The position numbers were made by a program, and so were the translations under genes. Below the pieces are notes generated by a model. The model was not told the origin of the DNA. It saw nothing but the letters and a program-made list of their open reading frames with translations, and did not search any database. 64,000 bases of DNA from Stereocaulon alpinum (lineage: Eukaryota; Ascomycota; Lecanoromycetes; Lecanorales; Stereocaulaceae): NCBI GenBank assembly GCA_018257865.1, contig JAEUBA010000058.1, positions 141,341 to 205,340 on the forward strand, in the 5' to 3' direction. This document shows, piece by piece, positions 58,437 through 64,000 of this stretch. Position 1 is the first letter of the stretch, and each line of letters begins with the position of its first letter.

Positions 58437-60721
58437 ATGGCACCAATGGGAGGCGGAAAAGAGAAGCTTGGGCCCCGAGCTAGTTTCACTCGTCATATGG
58501 TGCATTCAACCTTGACGGCATATCATAAGGCTTACACTGACCGGGAAAAGGTGCGAGACAGCATTGCCAAACTCCTGACTCGTCTCCATCAAGAAGGCAA
58601 ATTGTCTAAGCTCCCCGGCTTTGAGGGCATCACTCCCCCAAGTGGGGGGGTGTTCAAACCCGAAAAACTTCCAACAAGACCGGAGGCGAAATCCCAAGAT
58701 TTACCGGCCGGAACTAAAGTCTGCATCGTTGGTGCAGGCATATCTGGACTCTACGCGGCCTTAATCCTTGACCATCTAGGGGTTCCATATGACATCCTTG
58801 AAGCTGCCGATCGTCCCGGAGGAAGAATCTTAACTCATTATTTCTCCACCAGGAAGCATGACTATTACGACATCGGTGCAATGAGGTTCCCAAACGTGCC
58901 TCCAATGGAACGGTAAATGTGAGATTCTGCTTGGTAAGTATGTTGCGCTGATGGAAATAGCACCTATGATCTGTTTACAAGGACCAATGTACCCCTGATC
59001 GATTACCACCTAAAAGGGAAGAAAACCCCAAAGAGATACAACGGCATCACTGTCTATCCCGATGAGGCTGGCGACTTTCCTACCAAGGGCGACCCATTCC
59101 GCGTCAGCGAGAGTAACGGCGGTTCGGTTCCAGATGATCGGATCGACACAATAAGCACGGTGATGGAGGATGCGTTCAGGGAGCTCAGAGATGCCATTAA
59201 GAAAGGGGATGAGGAGTCTTTCAAGTTGTTTGAGAAATATGATGACCTGACTGTTAGGGACTATCTTTCTCAACAAATGTATGATCTTCTAGGTACACAT
59301 GTCGTTGCTACATAGCTCACTGCGAGCAGGGGCCTTGATTTTCACACAATCCAGTGGTTGGAGGAGACTGACAGGTAGTTGTAGAGGTGCTCCTCAAGAG
59401 ATGACGCTAATCTCACTCTGCAGCGCAACTGGCTTGTTTGATACGGCATATACAGAAGCAGTCATGGACTCCATCGCCTTCGACTACTTCGACGACCTAG
59501 ACGAGGAATGGAAGTCTGTCGAAGGCGGCACTAACCTTGTAACGCAGGCCGTTGTCGACATGATCAAGACGAAGCCTCGCTACAACAAGCGCGTCACCCG
59601 CATGGCGATCGACCGCAATGCCAACTCGGCTGAAATGATGGTTGTTACCACCAACTATGATGATGAACCTAGGCGTTATGCCACCATCATCAACACGACA
59701 ACCCTGGCTTGCCTTCAGCGTGTGGATACTACGGATTTGGAGCTCAGTCCGACGGTCAAGATTGCTACGAGAACTCTTCATTATGATAGTTCTACCAAGG
59801 TGGCGATTAAGTTTGATAATCCTTGGTGGATTTCTAAGTTCGGTATTACGGAGGGTGGGGTGGCTAATACAGACCTGCCTATCCGCGTATGGTAAGCATT
59901 CAATCTTTCAGCCAAAGTGCTTTTCTCTCCGTGGTCTGACAGCTAGTTGCAGTGTCTATCCGTCTTACAACATCCACGACAAGCTCGACGAACCTGCCAT
60001 ACTCTTGTGCACGTACACCGTAAGTCTCGTACTCTCGGAAGTAATAAGGTACCAGCTAAATGACGACCCAAGTGGTCACAAGATGCCACCCGCATAGGCT
60101 CTCTTGTAAACCTGGACTCTCCTCGCGGAGAAGACGAGCTGAAGGGCCTCATGCTCTACAACCTCGCTCGTCTCCATTCCACTGGATCCGACTTCGAGGA
60201 GGTCTACAGCATGATCAAGCGTTCTTACATTACTCATCATGTCCGCCATTCCACTCCAACTCCTAAGTTTGGAGACTGACTTGTATCATAAAGGGCTTTG
60301 ATTGGGCAATGGATGACTTCTCCTCCGGCGCCTTCGCTTTATTCGGCCCAGGCCAATTTCGTTCCCTGTACCCGCATCTCGTCCGCCCAGCAGCAGACTC
60401 ACGCTTCCACATTGTTGGTGAAGCCGCTTCTGTACGTCACTCCCTCCTCATCTTCGCTTTTCACAATCGCTGATATCTCCCCAGGCAAATCACGCCTGGA
60501 TCGTAGGCTCCATCGAAAGCGCCTACCGTGGCGTGTGGAACTTCCTGGAACGATTCAAGGCCTATGATCTGCAGAAGAAGATGATTGAAGAGTGGGATAC
60601 TATTCCGGAACTGGAGACAGGGAAGGATGGGTTTGCGCATCTTTTGGTTGCGTTGGGCATGTTGACGCCGGAGCAGTTGGCTAAGGGGGAGAAGATGGTG
60701 GTTATGGAGGCTACTACTTGA
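58437..60721 (+). CDS. Flavin-dependent amine oxidase (L-amino-acid-oxidase-like)
   Basis: Eight exons (58437-58912, 58961-59278, 59330-59374, 59424-59891, 59953-60019, 60073-60240, 60294-60431, 60485-60721) give 638 residues in one frame. The FAD-binding Rossmann motif KVCIVGAGISGLYAALIL lies at about residues 94-111, followed by LEAADRPGGRILTHYF and GAMRFP, as in FAD amine oxidases. Later landmarks are GLDFHTIQWLEETDSATGLF, spanning the 45-nt third exon, GGTNLVTQAVVD, a conserved FDNPWWISK and GPGQFRSLYPHL. The C-terminal FAD contact region is FHIVGEAAS-ANHAWIVGSIESAYRG. The enzyme should oxidise an amine or L-amino acid to the imine with release of peroxide; the substrate is not predictable. 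No signal peptide is seen, so it is probably intracellular. All catalytic-fold motifs are intact. The ATG at 58437 lies in a good context (CACAATGGC). Confidence 0.93.
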
Positions 60722-61297
60722 GAATGGGAGATCTAGGATGCTGTTGATGGCTCTGGTCTATAGAGAAGCTCTGTTCCAAGAAGTAGTTGACTGCTGAAAA
60801 TGCAATGTGATCAATCAATTGCCTGAACTCGGGGCAAGTGCCCCTGTATGTGCCCCATCCTTCAGTTGCTGTGGTGGCTGGGAAGTGATCAATGCTGCTG
60901 AAGCTCATGCAGAATCGTTGGAGTTCATAAGGTTATTGTATGGAACATGCGAGGGGGCGAGGGGGGTAAGAGATCCTATGAGTGGAATTCTGCGCGTTTG
61001 GTTCGAGTGAAAGAAGGCAGATTGCGGGAAGAATTGGAGCAGTAGCATTGTAGCTATTCTCCGACGTGGGGCATGGAGAGGCTCACAGAATTCTGTCAAA
61101 AAGAATGAAGTGGAGCAATGCACAACAATGCGGGGTTGGAACCTCATGTTCCAGCTGATATCCGTTGAGACTGGTCGCTATGCTCTGCTTCCTACTCTCA
61201 TAAGAGTACTTCCCAACGCTAAGGTACCCATGCAAGAATGCAATCTATTACACGCTCTATGACTGGCTTGTATCTCTCAAGAACAGGTCATCATCAT
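60722..61297. other. Convergent intergenic region
   Basis: Lies between the 3' ends of the amine oxidase (+) and the PXB gene (-), so terminators for both are expected. No further feature seen. Confidence 0.5.
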
Positions 61298-63435
61298 CTA
61301 CTTCACACCAAGTTTCCGCAACGTATCTCGGAACCCAGGAGTAAGCAGCCGCACAGCATTGCTCACCTCCGGCGGCGTAAGCTGCGGGCTCTCGACTTCC
61401 GCATCGGTCTCTGCAGTGCCTTTCTTTGCACCATCAGTGTCTACTCTCGTGGCATCCTTCACACTGTCGTCCTTGCCGTGTCTCACGGGCCCTTCAGGGC
61501 TAGCGGGCGTGATGAGAGTCTCGTCCATGAGTGTCTGCCATCTGGATAGGAACATGCCAGGTCCAACAGATGTTTCTGACTTGTTCTCTGAGACGTGGCG
61601 AACCACATCCTTCATTCTGCTTGTGGAGGTCTCGGTAAGGGAGGAGAGGTATTCGGCGTGCTTGTCAACTTCTTGAAGGACACGAGACCTGTCTTCTTCA
61701 GAGAGCGCTGATATGAGGGACTGGAGATGTGGAGTCAGATCACCTGCAGCGGCGTTACCCGGGTGTCCTTCACCGGCGCTCTGTTGCGTATCCTCTTGCC
61801 TGTACTGTTTTGCGGCATGATCGGCATATTCATGATACCACTGGGACAACTCCTTCCCATTTTTGAGAACCTGATGAATAAAGCGATGGGAGCTTCCCTG
61901 GTGCTTATGGAGTAGGTTGACATAGTCCTCGACGAATGGAGCTTTGCTTTGTCCGTCCTTGGTATCGACTTTGGAGATGTTGATGAAATCGGTCATGAAC
62001 GCTTCGAGATCGGAAACACCACCACTCAGGTCGTACGCTTGGTGGAGGGCGCGTATTATTGGCTCGTACGCGCCAACCATGGTTCGGATAGATGAGGTCA
62101 GTAGATCAGGCTGGCGGCTGCAGAGGATATTGACGAGCTGTTCTCGATCGCGAATGGCGAGTTGTATGGCGACGTAGTCCAGGCCGAGCTTGTGCTGCTT
62201 CTCGGATAGGTCCTCTAGATCGATTGATTGGGAGAGAACGGTGTTGGCTATTGAATCCGGCTTCATCTCTAGAGGCCGCTTATTAGCGCTGGTATCATAT
62301 TCCAGGTTCGCTGGTACGTACCGCTCTCAGTTCTGCATTTGCGCTGCTCTTCAGCCTGCATCGGACCATAGGCTCTAAGCAATTCGAGGACTTCTTTATT
62401 TGGGGCTTCTTTATCTTTCTCAATTGCAATAGCTCGCTTCTTTAGTTCGCTGCTGTCTGAGTTCAGGATGGTAGATATGATCCTAAGCCCCAGTCAGCCA
62501 CAGGAGCTGGCGTACGGATTTCAATAGTAATATACTGTTGTAGCAGGTTCATGCCCGCATCTGATCCTTGGCCACCAAACCATGTGGTTACAGTGCTCAT
62601 ATTCATTTTTGCTAGTACCAATTTGACCATACCGCTGAGCATAGATGCCGCGTTACCGACCTTCAGGGTCTGCCTGATGAGAAAGTATGGCGCCAGATTA
62701 TGAGCCCTGATTACTAGAGGAAGTATTGACTGCCCACGAGGGGAGGTGATGAGAATATAGTGAAGGAATGAAGCAAGTCTACAATGGATTAGGCTCAGCT
62801 AGATGTTGCAAGGCTGCCTCGGTAAGAAGGATTGAGATAATTTGGGGCTCACACATCACAATAGCGTATTCATGGGCAGCTTGCACGATGGGCTCATGGT
62901 CCGACAACTGGTCTGTCTCTGCAGCTTTGGTGAACATTTTATCAATCATGTCTCCGTAGATAATCTGCTGCAAGAAATCGTCCCAAGCATCGATTACATC
63001 ATCAGGATTAGAGGTATCATACTGGCGGTCTCTTGAAATCTCTGCTTTTGGATAGCCTCCTAGGGTCCCTCGTGATACGTACTCGACCACAGCCGCGATC
63101 GCTGTAGACAGCGTCTTTCGAATCCCAATCGAACCTTTGTCATAACTCTCGCTGAGATTGACGTCGTCCAGTGCAGTCGCAAGACCCTTGATGTTATGAG
63201 TCCAAAATTCGGGCGGGACATCTCGAATACCTGGTAAGACAAGAATGAACCGCTGAAGAAGGGTTTCAATAAGTGGTGAAGAGGACGCATCCTTCTGTTG
63301 AGGTTCTAAGGGTGGGCCAAAGGTGGCGATAGTCTTGGCCTCTTTCAAGGCTTGAATCTCTGCGTATGATTCATGATGTGTTAGAATGTCGAACAGAGCA
63401 TGAGCTTGGCTGGGAGTCAGTTGCTGATCTGGCAT
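61298..63435 (-). CDS. PX-associated (PXB)/DUF3818 domain protein
   Basis: Four exons (63435-62855, 62778-62536, 62482-62322, 62268-61298) encode 651 residues. The N-terminus LTPSQAHALFDILTHHESYA, then LPGIRDVPPEFW, LSESYDKGSIGIRKTL and EYVSRGTLGGYPK match the PX-associated domain of fungal proteins. AHEYAIVILASFLHYILI, formed across the first splice, RQTLKVGNAASMLSGMVKLV and AGMNLLQQ match DUF3818. The splice removing 62854-62779 is chosen because it restores the conserved LASFLHYIL context. The remaining ~320 residues are helical and polar (e.g. FVEDYVNLLHKHQGSSHRFI), ending TPGFRDTLRKLGVK. I see no PX lipid-binding domain itself, so this is the PX-less architecture. Related proteins are thought to act at membranes in vesicle or lipid traffic; a specific role is not known. 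Confidence 0.88.
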
Positions 63436-64000
63436 CTTTAGTCAATGAAACCCACCTCAATCATAAAGGTAGCAAAGACCCAAAATGGAACGAGACGCGT
63501 GATGACGTTCTCGCGAAATACGCTAACCTTTACGGTGGTTAGTGGCTAGATCCCAGACAAGCTCATCAGGGACACCAAAAAGATCATGTTTTCCCAGGCG
63601 GGCGACCCCATAAGTGGAGCCCCTGAGCGAGCCCCTAAATCTGTTTTCACTGCCTAATAAATGGCGGATCTCCGGGCGGCTCCGGGGGCCTCGCTCCGGG
63701 CTACCATGATCTTTTTGTGTTCCTGACGAGACAAGCGAAGACCCGCGCCTTCCCTTTCCATCGACCTTAATCTTTCTATCACTACTCCGTGCATTATATG
63801 TATCACGTTCTTTTGGCATTCCGTCTTCAATGACTTGTACAGCGATAAGACTGATCTCCGGGTCCAGACTACTGCTTACGTTAGAATAAGTGGTGAAAAC
63901 TATGGTGGATGAGGCCTACTTGGCAATGCTTGGCAGGCTCGCTTAGCTAGCCTACTAGGGCTAGGGCTCGCCAAGGCCTCCATGCGCGCACTAGATAAAA
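63436..64000. other. Upstream flank of the PXB gene, containing a short inverted-repeat element
   Basis: Holds the presumed promoter of the minus-strand PXB gene and the element at 63562-63730. A minus frame 63819-63523 (98 codons, ATG start) runs straight through the element, so at most its first ~30 codons would be original sequence. Confidence 0.5.
63562..63730. mobile_element. MITE, ~169 bp with ~26-bp terminal inverted repeats
   Basis: The left end CTCATCAGGGACACC-AAAAAGATCATG is mirrored at the right end; read as reverse complement it is CTCGTCAGGAACAC-AAAAAGATCATG, with few mismatches. The interior is GC rich with GAGCCCCTGAGCGAGCCCC and CGGATCTCCGGGCGGC. Both flanks carry ACAAG (63557-63561 and 63731-63735), a candidate 5-bp target-site duplication. 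Too small to code for a transposase; a non-autonomous DNA transposon. Confidence 0.75.

Noticed and set aside
62779..62854. Continuation of the PXB exon 1 frame to a stop near 62779 (PQIISILLTEAALQ)
   Set aside because: Ending there would delete the conserved LASFLHYIL and all downstream domains; a GTGTGA donor and CTAAT branch site with TAG acceptor fit an intron exactly here.
63523..63819. Minus-strand frame of 98 codons with ATG upstream of the PXB gene
   Set aside because: More than half of it is the inserted inverted-repeat element, so the frame is fortuitous.

Overview
The window looks like nuclear DNA of a filamentous ascomycete (Pezizomycotina; by gene content I would guess Dothideomycetes, which is inference). 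The evidence is the many short GT-AG introns (about 50-110 nt) with CTAAC/CTGAC-like branch sites and the fungus-specific families seen here: CFEM, HET, the fungal PD-(D/E)XK nuclease-like family, the PX-associated/DUF3818 family and fungal F-box-like proteins. Gene density is low. About a dozen genes sit between long stretches of repeats, gene remnants and unassigned DNA, as in a fast-evolving or accessory part of a fungal chromosome.

Layout. 1-5400 is several families of degenerate tandem repeats; the largest (1-3120) carries paired hairpins and an inserted 18-bp satellite. 6343-7869 (+) encodes a GPI-anchored cell-surface protein with three CFEM domains in seven exons. 10667-11823 (-) encodes a TLC-type membrane protein. 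14727-17771 (-) encodes an unusual fusion of a triose-phosphate/nucleotide-sugar-transporter-like membrane domain to a DXD (GT32-type) glycosyltransferase, with a 13-nt micro-exon. 19557-20690 (+) is an F-box-like protein. 22118-22663 (-) is a three-exon small secreted cysteine protein with a duplicated 75-bp block upstream. 26937-28288 (+) is a second F-box/LRR-like gene broken by a 1-nt frameshift. 35417-36111 (+) is a two-exon orphan. 39127-41112 (+) is an intact HET-domain protein.

The minus strand from 43 to 52.5 kb holds a five-exon AhpD/CMD-like gene, a probable alpha/beta-barrel-type gene with a 1-nt frameshift, an unidentified membrane-type exon pair, a coiled-coil pseudogene with two in-frame nonsense codons, and a three-exon PD-(D/E)XK nuclease-like gene. 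The right end has an eight-exon flavin amine oxidase (58437-60721, +) and a four-exon PXB/DUF3818 gene (61298-63435, -), followed by a short inverted-repeat transposon.

I see no biosynthetic cluster or operon-like logic. The genes appear independent: cell-surface haem/adhesion-type (CFEM), secretory-pathway glycosylation (transporter-GT fusion), secretion (small cysteine protein), self-recognition (HET) and membrane-lipid or trafficking-type (TLC, PXB). Exon boundaries were worked out by hand from reading frame, splice signals and family alignment from memory; no database search was possible.
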